This document shows, in pieces, positions 9,112 to 18,523 of a stretch of DNA of 64,000 nucleotides. Location: NCBI GenBank assembly GCA_023228995.1, contig JALOAD010000007.1:24289-88288 (forward strand), written 5' to 3'. The stretch's first letter is position 1; each line of letters begins with the position of its first letter. The DNA comes from Candidatus Muiribacterium halophilum. GTDB taxonomy: Bacteria > Muiribacteriota > Muiribacteriia > Muiribacteriales > Muiribacteriaceae. The notes beneath the pieces are model-generated. The model was not told the DNA's origin and ran no database searches. It saw only the letters and a program-made list of their open reading frames with translations. The translations under genes and the position numbers were made by a program.

Positions 9112-11409
9112 TTATTCTGAAAGATATTCTGATACATTCACAATATCTCTGTTTACTTTATCAAGTGCTCGATTTATTTTATGAACTAATGCATCATCAC
9201 CCATAAAAACTCTTTTTATCTGCTGAAGAAGATCAATAACCTGTCTAAAAAGCCTTATTATATCACCTTCTGAAAGATGTGTAAGATGCAGAATATCTTT
9301 AAATTCAGCACCATTACTCCAAGCATTTGCAGGAGCAATAACATCAAAATAAATAGATTTACTTGGTTCAAGCCCTGCTCTAACTTCTTCTTTTTTTATA
9401 GCCTCGACAATCCATTTAGCTCTTTTAACTTTATTATACATATTATTTCTATCAATTCGTGTATTATAATCTTTTTTTGGATTAATTTCATATATCATAC
9501 AAGCACAAAGAACATTTATTTCATCTTCATTATAATCATGAAAAATTCCTTCCATAGCAAGTTCAGTAACCATAAGTTCATATCCATATATTCTTGAACC
9601 AATCTTTCCTCTACCTGTTAATTCACCATTTTCAATATAACCTGTTTTTTCAAGAAAATTATATTTTTTAAGAAAAATCTGAAAATGATCTGGACTCGCT
9701 GCTCTTCCATGTTCTTCAAGTTCATTTATACGCTTATTATAATCTCTAACTTTTGATGCAAGATTTTTACATTTTTTTTGTTCAGGACAATCAGAGCATT
9801 TTATATTTGAAAGTTTTTTAGTAGCTCTATTAAGATTTTGTTTTACTTTAGACATCTCAGATGATAGTTTTTTATATAATTTTCTGCTCAAATTACCGCT
9901 AGCAAGTCTTTCTTTAAGAACTTTAAGTTTTATAGTAAATCTATGTTTTTTTCTAAGATTCGCACTATAAGACTTCCATTCTTCATAATCAGAACAGGCA
10001 ATCTTTGTTTTAGTATCATCAAGAACTTCTTGTTTTTGATCAATTTTTTCTTTTAACTCATTTTTTTTAGAAACACTTAAAAACTGAGCAAAACTCATTT
10101 TCAAAATATCTTTTATCTGTTCAATCTCATATTGATCTATAAGATTAAGAACAGTATTATAAGATAGTTTAAACTGACTTTCTAAAGGTTCAAGTTTTGT
10201 ATCATCAAATATTCTTTCAAGTTCATCATATTTAAGAAATGAAGATTCTACAACAGATACAACATAACCTTGCTCATCAATTCCTCTTCTACCTGCACGA
10301 CCAGCCATCTGATAATATTCATTATTTTTTAAATATCTAAATTCAATTCCATCATATTTTTCTAAAGATGCAAAAACCGCAGCTCGAGCAGGCATATTAA
10401 CACCAACAGCAAAAGTTTCTGTAACAAAAATAACTTTTAAAAGTCCCATACCAAAAAGTATTTCAATAACTTCTTTAAGAACAGGTAATATTCCTGCATT
10501 ATGAACTCCTACACCATTCATAGCTAGTTTTCTTAAAAGCTCTACAGTTTTAATGCTTGTAATATCATATCTTTTTATAACATCTGAAAAATGTTTTGAA
10601 ACAATCTTTTTTTGTTCTTTATCGAGAAAATCAAATTCTTTAGCAACTTCTTTACCATATTTAAAACAACCTTCTCGTGAAAAAACAAAACATATTGAAG
10701 GAAGAAGATCTTTTTTTTGCAAAACATGTACAAGATCTGAAATTCCTTTAATATTAAAATTTTTAGCTAATTTTTGAACACTTTCTTTTGAATTTTCAGC
10801 AAGAAATTTATCAGAAGGTATAAGTCCTGATTTTTTAGTAAAAACATTATGATATAAAGGAACAGGTCTATCAAATTTTTCAATAAGACTTACTTCATGT
10901 TTTTTAATATCCTGTATCCAATCTGCAAGATCTGATGCATTAGGTATAGTAGCCGATAAACAAAGGAATCTCATCTGAGGAAGTGCAAATATAACGCTTT
11001 CTTCCCATATAACACCTCTTTGTATGTCATTTATATAATGAATTTCATCAAATATAATGTATTTTACATCTTCTAAAAGTTCTTTTTCTGCAAAAAGCAT
11101 ATTTCTAAAAATCTCAGTTGTCATAATAAGAATCTGTGCACCATTATTTATTGATATATCACCTGTAAGCATACCAACTTTATCTTTATATATTTTAGAA
11201 AAATCCCTGTATTTTTGATTACTCAAAGCTTTAATTGGAGCAGTGTAAATTGCTCTTTCACCCTCTTTTAAAAAATTATCCAAAAGATATTCTGCAATAA
11301 GAGTTTTTCCACATCCTGTTGGTGCTGCAACCACAACACTTTTACCAGCTTTCAGATCATTTACTGCATTGACCTGAAAATCATCCATTATTATTCCTTT
11401 ATATTCCAT
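9112..11409 (-). CDS. Ski2-like DEAD/DEAH-box helicase with DSHCT-type C-terminus
   Basis: Superfamily 2 helicase. The motifs are in order: Walker A APTGCGKT (about residues 28-36), Walker B DEIH (about 120), motif III SATIPN and motif VI QMAGRAGRRG (about 370). An insert with a CSDC...CKN cysteine cluster lies near 535-550, followed by a C-terminal region resembling the DSHCT domain of Ski2/Mtr4 RNA helicases. The bacterial homologues are of uncertain substrate but likely act on RNA. It lies between nadB and spoIID; no obvious functional coupling is visible. The length of 765 residues is normal. Confidence 0.9.
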   Translation of the reverse strand: MEYKGIIMDDFQVNAVNDLKAGKSVVVAAPTGCGKTLIAEYLLDNFLKEGERAIYTAPIKALSNQKYRDFSKIYKDKVGMLTGDISINNGAQILIMTTEIFRNMLFAEKELLEDVKYIIFDEIHYINDIQRGVIWEESVIFALPQMRFLCLSATIPNASDLADWIQDIKKHEVSLIEKFDRPVPLYHNVFTKKSGLIPSDKFLAENSKESVQKLAKNFNIKGISDLVHVLQKKDLLPSICFVFSREGCFKYGKEVAKEFDFLDKEQKKIVSKHFSDVIKRYDITSIKTVELLRKLAMNGVGVHNAGILPVLKEVIEILFGMGLLKVIFVTETFAVGVNMPARAAVFASLEKYDGIEFRYLKNNEYYQMAGRAGRRGIDEQGYVVSVVESSFLKYDELERIFDDTKLEPLESQFKLSYNTVLNLIDQYEIEQIKDILKMSFAQFLSVSKKNELKEKIDQKQEVLDDTKTKIACSDYEEWKSYSANLRKKHRFTIKLKVLKERLASGNLSRKLYKKLSSEMSKVKQNLNRATKKLSNIKCSDCPEQKKCKNLASKVRDYNKRINELEEHGRAASPDHFQIFLKKYNFLEKTGYIENGELTGRGKIGSRIYGYELMVTELAMEGIFHDYNEDEINVLCACMIYEINPKKDYNTRIDRNNMYNKVKRAKWIVEAIKKEEVRAGLEPSKSIYFDVIAPANAWSNGAEFKDILHLTHLSEGDIIRLFRQVIDLLQQIKRVFMGDDALVHKINRALDKVNRDIVNVSEYLSE

Positions 11410-11460
11410 TCATCCTACCTTTTATATTTTTTATTTTTATTAGAAATTTTAAATTTAAAT

Positions 11461-12696
11461 TTAATAAAGTCTCATAGTTTCAACATTTGTATAATAGAAT
11501 TTTATTATTTCCTTATAATTCAATCCTTTTTTTGATAAACCAATAGCTCCCCACTGACATAAACCAACTCCATGCCCAGAGCCATGTCCTTTTATTTTAT
11601 ATCCATCATAACGGATATTATTTCTTTTTTCTTCTGATTCAAGTAATATTTTTTTTATAAAATCTTTTTTTTCACTCTTTAAAATTGTATTTATTTTATC
11701 AATTTTTTTAGATAATTTCGCAGAATTACCTCCAAAACCATATATTTCAAACATAGTACTCCATATTCTTTGAGCACCTATTTCAAGCCTAAACTGATTT
11801 GCAGAAACAAGACATTCTCCCTTCTCACCTGTTAGCATTATAGACTTAGCTCTTCCAAAAGAATCTGATTGTTCGACATTTATCCTAATTATATTACCAA
11901 TATTAAGATTTCTAAATCTTTGTGAAAGCTCTGACATAGATAATTCAAATTCCCAGTTAGCTCTTGGAGATTCTTCACAAAAATCACACCATCTACCTCT
12001 TGTATAAGGTATTTCACTTCCAGTTGTCCAAGCAGTTTCATTATCTGTAGTTCCACCTCCACAAGCAGAATGATGATATGCTGAAATAAGTTCATCAAGA
12101 TAAGTTATTACAATACCTCTTGTACTGTCAACAGCTTTAATAATATTATCACTTTCTGTGTTAAAACCTCTATATACCTGACAATGAGTCGTAGAGCAAA
12201 CATCAAAACCATTTTGACCATGTTTTTGAAGGTTTTTTAAAGCATAAGTTCTACAAACTACCGCAAGAGTTTTTAAAGCTTCATCAGGAGATGATTTTAG
12301 CATTTCATTAGCTAATACTCCATAAAGATATTTTTCAATATCAAGAACATTTACAACATTAAAACCTGAATTATTATTTATTAACCTAATTATTCCTCTA
12401 TATTTAAAATCATCAAGTTCTATAAAATCACCAAAAGCTGGATATAATTCAACATAATTGTTTGAATAATTTCTTCCACCAATATTAAGGTTTTTCCCAG
12501 AATTCCTGACAACTACTTCATTACTAAAAACTTTAACCTTGACATTATCTATTCTAAGTTCAATACCTTTATCACATTTAAAAACAAGCCTATTTTGATT
12601 TTCTAATATTCCTACTCTTATAATAGGAGTTTTTGAATATACACTAAAACTTAAAATAAAAACAATTAATATAAATAACAGTTTTTTATATATCAT
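11461..12696 (-). CDS. SpoIID/LytB-domain protein (peptidoglycan-acting, exported)
   Basis: An N-terminal signal peptide (MIYKKLLFILIVFILSFSVY) precedes a SpoIID domain. Signature segments are YLYGVLANEM, AVVCRTYAL, HCQVYRGF, YHSACGG and, near the end, GHGSGHGVGLCQWGA. In Bacillus, SpoIID is a lytic transglycosylase acting on stem-free glycan; in non-sporulating bacteria these proteins are general cell-wall enzymes or amidase enhancers. Nothing else here points to sporulation. The stop overlaps the queH start region in an operon running yebC-ruvC-ruvA-ruvB-queH-spoIID. Confidence 0.9.
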   Translation of the reverse strand: MIYKKLLFILIVFILSFSVYSKTPIIRVGILENQNRLVFKCDKGIELRIDNVKVKVFSNEVVVRNSGKNLNIGGRNYSNNYVELYPAFGDFIELDDFKYRGIIRLINNNSGFNVVNVLDIEKYLYGVLANEMLKSSPDEALKTLAVVCRTYALKNLQKHGQNGFDVCSTTHCQVYRGFNTESDNIIKAVDSTRGIVITYLDELISAYHHSACGGGTTDNETAWTTGSEIPYTRGRWCDFCEESPRANWEFELSMSELSQRFRNLNIGNIIRINVEQSDSFGRAKSIMLTGEKGECLVSANQFRLEIGAQRIWSTMFEIYGFGGNSAKLSKKIDKINTILKSEKKDFIKKILLESEEKRNNIRYDGYKIKGHGSGHGVGLCQWGAIGLSKKGLNYKEIIKFYYTNVETMRLY

Positions 12697-13256
12697 TTAT
12701 ATCTTTCTTCTTCACTAAATATACATCCGCAATAACCTTGACTGTATAAACCTTTTTCCTTTACAGCATTATTATTGTAATCTTCTCTCATATCGTATGA
12801 TAAAAATTCAATATTATGTTTTTTAGAAAGTAATTCCCCATATTTATTTATATAATCATAATCTTGATTAGGAGAAGTTAGAAGTGTTGTTGTAAAAACA
12901 TCAAAACCATTAGCTTTTGCAAATTGAACAGTTTCATCAAGTCTCCACTCAATACAACCATGACATCTAATATTACAATCTGATATTTTATTTAAAAACT
13001 CCTTTACATTGTAAAAATTATTATATTCTGATTTTATATTTTTGTTAATTAAAATTTTTCTTAAAACTTCCCTTCTTTTTCTAAATTCTTTAATTCCATT
13101 TATATTAGGATTAAACCAATAAACAGTTATATTAAAACTTTTTTCAAAATAATTTAAAAAATTCTCCAAACATATACCACAACAAGCATGAATTAGTAAA
13201 TTAGGCTTTTTTATATTTATTTCACCATTATTTGGAAAAATATCTTTTTGCTGCAT
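12693..13256 (-). CDS. queH: Epoxyqueuosine reductase QueH
   Basis: Converts epoxyqueuosine to queuosine in tRNA by the iron-sulfur, cobalamin-independent route (former DUF208). The signature Cys pair HACCGIC is at residues 23-29, and CHGCIEWRLDET and GYCGCIF complete the conserved cysteines that bind the 4Fe-4S cluster and metal. The length of 187 residues is standard. A GGGAGGA ribosome site precedes the ATG at 13256, which lies 29 bases inside ruvB. It overlaps spoIID by four bases downstream. Confidence 0.93.
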   Translation of the reverse strand: MQQKDIFPNNGEINIKKPNLLIHACCGICLENFLNYFEKSFNITVYWFNPNINGIKEFRKRREVLRKILINKNIKSEYNNFYNVKEFLNKISDCNIRCHGCIEWRLDETVQFAKANGFDVFTTTLLTSPNQDYDYINKYGELLSKKHNIEFLSYDMREDYNNNAVKEKGLYSQGYCGCIFSEEERYK

Positions 13257-14250
13257 CAGTAGCTGTCCTCCCTCTTGGAGTCCTGCTTAAAAAGCCAAGC
13301 TGAAGAAGATAAGGTTCATAAACCTCATATATGCTTCTTGACTCTTCACCAATACTCATAGCAATAGTATCAAGACTAACCGGACCAGAATTGTATTTTT
13401 CAATAATTGTATTCATTATTTTTCTATCCATATAATCAAGTCCATTATTATCAATCTCAAGAATTTCAAGAGTTTTTTCCACAGCTTTTACATCAACTAT
13501 ATCATTACCAGAAGTTTCAGCATAATCTCTAACTCTTCGAAGTATTCTAAGCGTTATTCTTGGAGTTCCTCTGCCACAATTTGCCAGTTTTTCAGCAGCG
13601 TCATTATTAATTTTTATACCAAGTAAATCTGAATATCTTAATATTATTTGTTTCAATGCTTCTTTTTTGTAATAATCAAGTCTTATATGAATGCCAAACC
13701 TATCTCTTAATGGAGAAGAAAGCAATCCCGACATAGTTGTTGCACCAACTAAGGTGAATTTTTTTAAAGGAAGTCTCATAGATTTAGCAGTATTTGCCTT
13801 ACCTATAAGAATATCAAGTTTAAAATCCTCCATAGCTGAATAAAGAACTTCCTCAACACTTCTATTAAGCCTATGTATTTCATCTATAAAAAGCACATCG
13901 TTTTCTTGAAGATCTGTAAGAAGTTTTGCAATATCTCCAGTTTTTGTGAGAGTAGGACCTGATGTTATCTTAATAGTACTTTCAAGTTCACCTGCTATAA
14001 TACTTGCTAAAGTTGTTTTACCTAATCCTGGTGGTCCAGAAAAAAGTATATGGTCTGGAGCATCTCCACGATTTTTTGCACCTTGAATAACAAGAGAAAG
14101 TTTTTCTTTATTAGATTTCTGACCTATAAATTGACATAATTTTTGAGGTCTAAGATTCAAGTCACCTTCATGATCAATTTCAGTAACTTTTTGAGGACTA
14201 ACTATTCTATTTTCATCTTTTTTTTTACCTTTAAAACTCTCTTCTATCAT
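13228..14250 (-). CDS. ruvB: Holliday junction branch-migration ATPase RuvB
   Basis: AAA+ hexameric motor that drives branch migration with RuvA. Walker A GPPGLGKT (about residue 70), Walker B FIDEIHRL (about 123), sensor residues around GATTMSGLLSSPLRDRFG, and the C-terminal winged helix ending TPRGRTATDAAKRYF are all present. It starts 14 bases after ruvA; the order ruvC-ruvA-ruvB in one operon is classic. The length of 340 residues is normal. Confidence 0.98.
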   Translation of the reverse strand: MIEESFKGKKKDENRIVSPQKVTEIDHEGDLNLRPQKLCQFIGQKSNKEKLSLVIQGAKNRGDAPDHILFSGPPGLGKTTLASIIAGELESTIKITSGPTLTKTGDIAKLLTDLQENDVLFIDEIHRLNRSVEEVLYSAMEDFKLDILIGKANTAKSMRLPLKKFTLVGATTMSGLLSSPLRDRFGIHIRLDYYKKEALKQIILRYSDLLGIKINNDAAEKLANCGRGTPRITLRILRRVRDYAETSGNDIVDVKAVEKTLEILEIDNNGLDYMDRKIMNTIIEKYNSGPVSLDTIAMSIGEESRSIYEVYEPYLLQLGFLSRTPRGRTATDAAKRYFSK

Positions 14251-14264
14251 TTAATATCCTTCTG

Positions 14265-14852
14265 TTAGACTACATTTTTCAATGCAAATGTCATAATTTT
14301 TTGTTCATCTTTTTCATCTTTAAATTCTTTTTCAATTTTTTTTATAACATTTTTTATATTTTTATCATCAAAACCCATATTTTTAAGCACATCTTTTACA
14401 TAATCAAATTCAGATGCAACACTATTACTAATTTTATCGTCATCTATATCATCAAAGTTAATTTTACCCTTTAACTCAAGAATAATTCTCCCAGCACCTT
14501 TTTTGCCAATTCCCGATACTTTTGAAAGTGCTTGAATATCACCTTTAAGAATTATATTAGCAAAATCATCAGGTGTGAACATATCCATTATATTAAGAGC
14601 AGTTTTTGGTCCAATTTTTGAAATAGAAATAAGTGTTTTAAAAAGTTTCAACTGTTCTTCAAGAGGAAACCCAAAAAGTTCCATATCGTTTTCTTTAACA
14701 GAAAGATAAGTAAACACTTTTATTTCTTTGTTTAAATTCAAAAGATTAATTTGACTCGGAACCATACCAATATCATAACCAATACCATTACATTCAACAA
14801 CAATTTGTTTTAAACTTTTATCTGTTAAAATTCCTTTAATATATCTATACAT
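14265..14852 (-). CDS. ruvA: Holliday junction DNA-binding protein RuvA
   Basis: Tetrameric junction-binding subunit of RuvAB. The N-terminal OB fold opens MYRYIKGILTD. The two helix-hairpin-helix motifs follow (LISISKIGPKTALNIM and LSKVSGIGKKGAGRIIL), and then a C-terminal helical domain III that contacts RuvB. The length of 195 residues is normal. It lies between ruvC and ruvB on the same strand. Confidence 0.97.
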   Translation of the reverse strand: MYRYIKGILTDKSLKQIVVECNGIGYDIGMVPSQINLLNLNKEIKVFTYLSVKENDMELFGFPLEEQLKLFKTLISISKIGPKTALNIMDMFTPDDFANIILKGDIQALSKVSGIGKKGAGRIILELKGKINFDDIDDDKISNSVASEFDYVKDVLKNMGFDDKNIKNVIKKIEKEFKDEKDEQKIMTFALKNVV

Positions 14853-14891
14853 AAAAAAACCTCGATTTTTAGAAATGTTTTATTTTAAGAC

Positions 14892-15365
14892 TTAAAGACT
14901 CAAAGTATTAATATGTGTAATTGAAATCGCAATAGCATCGGCTACATCATCTGGTTTAGGTACACATTCAAGATTGAGTAATTTTGTTACCATTTCCTGA
15001 ATATCTTTTTTGCTTGCTCTTCCATAACCTGTTATAGCTTGTTTTATCTCTAAAGGTGTATATTCTGATATTTTAAGCCCTGCTAAAACTCCCGCAAGAA
15101 TAATAACTCCTCTTGCTTCAGATACTGCCATTACAGTTGTCGCATTTTTAAAAAAAAACAGTTTTTCAATAGCAAGTACATCAGGAGAATACTTATTTAT
15201 AATAAATTGTATATTGTCAAAAATCTCTTTTAATCTAACTTCTTTAGTATTCTCCTTAGAAGTTGTAATTTGTCCATAAGTAATTACACAATAACTATCT
15301 TTTTTTTTTTCAATAACAGAAAAACCCACAATAGCAGTACCTGGGTCTATTCCAAGAACCCTCAT
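14892..15365 (-). CDS. ruvC: Holliday junction resolvase RuvC
   Basis: Junction endonuclease of the RNase H fold. The catalytic acids are visible in GIDPGTAIVG (Asp7), LAIEKLFFF (Glu near 67) and PDDVADAIAI (two Asp near 140). The length of 157 residues is typical. The start overlaps the yebC stop in an ATGA arrangement, indicating translational coupling. Confidence 0.97.
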   Translation of the reverse strand: MRVLGIDPGTAIVGFSVIEKKKDSYCVITYGQITTSKENTKEVRLKEIFDNIQFIINKYSPDVLAIEKLFFFKNATTVMAVSEARGVIILAGVLAGLKISEYTPLEIKQAITGYGRASKKDIQEMVTKLLNLECVPKPDDVADAIAISITHINTLSL

Positions 15366-16111
15366 TCCTCAATCATTTCCATTATATCATCATCTATATC
15401 AAAATTTGCATAAACATCTTGAACATCATCATCATCCTCAAGATGGCTTATAAGTCTGAGAACTTTTTTTGCTCCATGTTCATCAAGTTTAATATAAGTT
15501 TGAGGAATCATTGTTATATCAGATTCTTCCATTTCAATTTCTTTATCTTCAAGAGCTTGTCTTACAGTTTCAAAATCTGAAGGGTCTGTAATTATTTCAT
15601 AACTTGTTTCATCAGTCTTAATATCTTCAGCACCATTTTCTAAAGCAATTTCCATAAGTTTTTCTTCATCAATTAATGATTTTTCAATACTTATATATCC
15701 TTTTTTATCAAACATCCATGCAACACAACCGTTTTCACCTAAATTTCCACCAAATTTAGAAAAAAGATGCCTAATTTGAGCAGCTGTTCTGTTTTTATTA
15801 TCTGTAAGACATTGAACAATAACCGCAACACCTTCAGGACCATATCCTTCATAGGATAATTCAAAATATTCTTCTCCATCTCCGCTACCAACAGCTTTTT
15901 GAATTGCTCTTTTTATATTTTCATTAGGCATAGAAGCTTGTTTTGCTTTTCCAATAGCAAGCCTTAATTTTGCATTACTATCTGGATCATCACCACCTTC
16001 TTTTGCAGCAATAACAATCATCTTTGCTATTTTAGAAAAAATTTTGCCAATTTTTTGATCTTTAGCACCTTTTTTATGTTTAACCTTACTCCATTTATTA
16101 TGTCCTGACAC
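15362..16111 (-). CDS. yebC: YebC/PmpR-family protein
   Basis: Conserved TACO1/YebC family, starting MSGHNKWSKVKHKKGAKD, with ENIKRAIQKAVG and YEGYGPEGVAVIVQCLTDN motifs. Members act in translation of difficult peptide stretches and in some species as transcription regulators. The location before ruvCAB is the standard bacterial context. The length of 249 residues is standard. It is probably the first gene of the yebC-ruvC-ruvA-ruvB-queH-spoIID unit, with a GGAGGC ribosome site just upstream. Confidence 0.97.
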   Translation of the reverse strand: MSGHNKWSKVKHKKGAKDQKIGKIFSKIAKMIVIAAKEGGDDPDSNAKLRLAIGKAKQASMPNENIKRAIQKAVGSGDGEEYFELSYEGYGPEGVAVIVQCLTDNKNRTAAQIRHLFSKFGGNLGENGCVAWMFDKKGYISIEKSLIDEEKLMEIALENGAEDIKTDETSYEIITDPSDFETVRQALEDKEIEMEESDITMIPQTYIKLDEHGAKKVLRLISHLEDDDDVQDVYANFDIDDDIMEMIEE

Positions 16112-16360
16112 AAAGCCTCCTTTCAGCCTTTAGTTCTATCATTTTAAAGAAAATTAAGGTTTTTTTCAACAACGATTCATTCTACACTGTTTTTCTGTAC
16201 AAATAATATACCTGTATACCAGTATTAAAATATAAAATAAAACCTTATTGTGTTTCAATCATACTCTTTTAAATTGTTTTATAATGCTTAATAGTTTGAT
16301 TTAGCCTTCTATGTATGCTATTATTAACGAAAATTTAATCGATAGAATGGGAGGGTTTTT

Positions 16361-18064
16361 ATGCAAGGAAGTGTTAAATCAAAACTTTTTACAATTTTGT
16401 TTGTTTTTATAATATCATTTATTTTTATTAATATTGTATTTTTCAATACTATTAGCTTATTAACTCAAAACTCTATTTATATTGATAACAACAACAATAC
16501 TGAAAAATTTTTCTTAGAAAAACTAAACGATCATTATAAATGGTCAAATGAACTTTTAAACCATATAAATCATTTAAATTCAACATCAAATGTACAGCTC
16601 GATTATAATAAATGTTCTCTTGGTATTTTTTTAAATAGTAAAGAAATTGAAAATTTAAAAAATAACTTTCCAAAATCTATTCCTTATATTGAAAATATAA
16701 AAACACCACACAAGAATTTACATAATTCTGCCAAAAAAGTTTATAATGCAATAGATCTTAAAAGTCATAAAGATGCAATGAAAATATACGACTTAGAAGT
16801 AGAACCTAATCTTTTATTAATAAGAGAAAACCTTGCTAATATTAATAAAATACTATCTGATAAAAATCATAAAATTTTTGAAGATAATCTTAAAATGACT
16901 GAAAGTAGAAAAAATTTCATTAAAACTCTTACTTTTTCAATATTAATTGCAACATTCTTACTTGTATATTACTTTATTTCTGATATAACAAAAAGTATTA
17001 AACAACTTCATGAAAATATAAAAAGCATTTCATCTGGTGATGGAGATCTTACAAGAAGAATAAATTGTAATGGAAAAATCAAAGAATTTGCTCTTGTTTG
17101 TGAAGATATAAACAGTTTTTTTGAAAAACTTCATAAAATAATTGGAACTATAATTTTATCTACTGAAAAAATAGATAATGTTAAATTAGAACTTTTTAAA
17201 ATAATCGAAAATTTAAAAAAAGGAATTACAGAAGAAAACAAATCTGTAAATTCAGTACATTCTTTAAGTAATGAGCTATCACTAATGTCATCTAATGTTT
17301 CTGAAAGTATGGAAAATCAGGTATCATCAATTAATTCAACAACAGCAGCAGTAGAAGAACTTGCAGCTTCAATTGAACAAGTATCTAAAAACTCTGATGA
17401 AGTATTTGCAATATCTCAAAAAACTTCTACAAAATCCCAAGAAAATTCTAATCAAATGAAAAAAACATTAGATTCAATGGATACAATTAGACAAAATTCA
17501 GAACAAATTCAAACTATTATAACTGTAATTACAGAAATTGCAGAACAAACAAATCTACTCGCATTAAATGCAGCAATAGAAGCTGCAAGAGCAGGTCAAC
17601 ACGGTAAAGGATTTGCAGTTGTAGCAGATGAAGTTAGAAAACTTTCAGAAAGAACAACCACTTCAGCAAAAGAAATAGAAACTCTTATAGAAAAAGCAGT
17701 AAAAAACATTAAAGACGCTTCTATACTTGCACATAATTCTGGTGCAGGAACACTTGAAATACTTGAAGATATAAATAATGTTACTCGACTTATATCTGAA
17801 ATAACTTCTGCAACAAAAGAAGAAAATGCAGCTAATTTTGAAATAGTACATTCAATGGAACAGCTTAGTAGCATTTCAGACACAATTAAAAATATTTCAT
17901 CAGAACAGAATACAAAAACTATTGAGATAAATAATTTTATTTCTGAAATATCAGAAATTTCAAATACAACAGTCTATATTACAGACAAACTTTCAGAAGC
18001 ATCTGAAACAATAAACAAAAATGTTGAAGATTTAAAAAAAATTGTATCAACATTTAAAGTTTAA
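16361..18064 (+). CDS. Methyl-accepting chemotaxis protein with periplasmic CZB-like zinc-binding domain
   Basis: Transmembrane chemoreceptor. TM1 covers about residues 9-33 and TM2 about 188-206, then a HAMP-like linker and the kinase-control domain with the hairpin tip [20 protein letters not shown] (about 388-407). The sensor region between the membrane segments carries the zinc-site pattern seen in CZB domains: His in DHYKW, Cys in CSLGIF, and the HKNLH pair, in the expected order. CZB domains bind zinc and are linked to sensing of hypochlorous acid, pH or zinc. The ATG follows a GGGAGGG site. It is transcribed alone on the plus strand. Confidence 0.93.
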   Translation: MQGSVKSKLFTILFVFIISFIFINIVFFNTISLLTQNSIYIDNNNNTEKFFLEKLNDHYKWSNELLNHINHLNSTSNVQLDYNKCSLGIFLNSKEIENLKNNFPKSIPYIENIKTPHKNLHNSAKKVYNAIDLKSHKDAMKIYDLEVEPNLLLIRENLANINKILSDKNHKIFEDNLKMTESRKNFIKTLTFSILIATFLLVYYFISDITKSIKQLHENIKSISSGDGDLTRRINCNGKIKEFALVCEDINSFFEKLHKIIGTIILSTEKIDNVKLELFKIIENLKKGITEENKSVNSVHSLSNELSLMSSNVSESMENQVSSINSTTAAVEELAASIEQVSKNSDEVFAISQKTSTKSQENSNQMKKTLDSMDTIRQNSEQIQTIITVITEIAEQTNLLALNAAIEAARAGQHGKGFAVVADEVRKLSERTTTSAKEIETLIEKAVKNIKDASILAHNSGAGTLEILEDINNVTRLISEITSATKEENAANFEIVHSMEQLSSISDTIKNISSEQNTKTIEINNFISEISEISNTTVYITDKLSEASETINKNVEDLKKIVSTFKV

Positions 18065-18133
18065 TATTAAAAACAGTATAGAAACCGTGGAAGAACCGGG
18101 AAAATCTGGGGTTCGGGTTTCAGGAAAAAGTAT

Positions 18134-18322
18134 TTATGTTATAATTTCTATAGTTTTCTCTTCTCCAAATCTCTGATCTACATAGCATTCTACATACCAT
18201 TCTTTTTCAACTTGAGTTCCAATATATGGAATTCCTGTCCACCCCATTGCATTGACTTTTTTCTTAAAACTTGTAGTTTTTGTCGGTCCCCAAGTAGTAG
18301 TATAAGTCAAGGTAATTTTTTA
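18134..18322 (-). pseudogene. Orphan C-terminal gene fragment
   Basis: An open minus-strand frame of about 62 codons ends with TAA at 18134-18136. It has an in-frame TAA just upstream and no proper start except an internal ATG. The encoded peptide contains TYTTTWGPTKTTSF, MGWTGIPYIG and EKEWYVECYVDQRFGEE, with amino-acid use like a real soluble or secreted protein (several Trp, Tyr, Gly). It looks like the 3' remnant of a deleted gene. The family is not recognised. The rest of the gap 18065-18523 holds no other gene. Confidence 0.45.
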
Positions 18323-18471
18323 CACAATATTCTCAATGCTATATTCCTTTATTTTAGGAAAATAAATAACAATTAATATTAGTTCAATTGCATTAAAAAA
18401 ACCTAATATCCAAGCACTAATTTAACTAAAAAAAGATATTAATTTTAGAAAGGTGCAGACAGAATTAAAAA

Positions 18472-18499
18472 AAAGCCCCGTTGAATCTCGGGGCTTTAA
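18472..18499 (-). terminator. Rho-independent terminator of hcp
   Basis: AAAGCCCCG (18472-18480) and CGGGGCTTT (18489-18497) form a 9-bp stem with an 8-base loop, flanked by an A-run that reads as a U-tract on the minus strand. It sits about 25 bases past the hcp stop. A second weaker hairpin (CTGA...TCAG) lies at 18507-18522. Confidence 0.9.
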
Positions 18500-18523
18500 A
18501 TAAAACTCTGAGGGGTTTCAGTT

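Noticed and set aside
11461-12696. Evidence for sporulation from SpoIID
   Set aside because: SpoIID-domain proteins are common in non-sporulating bacteria and no other sporulation gene is present here.
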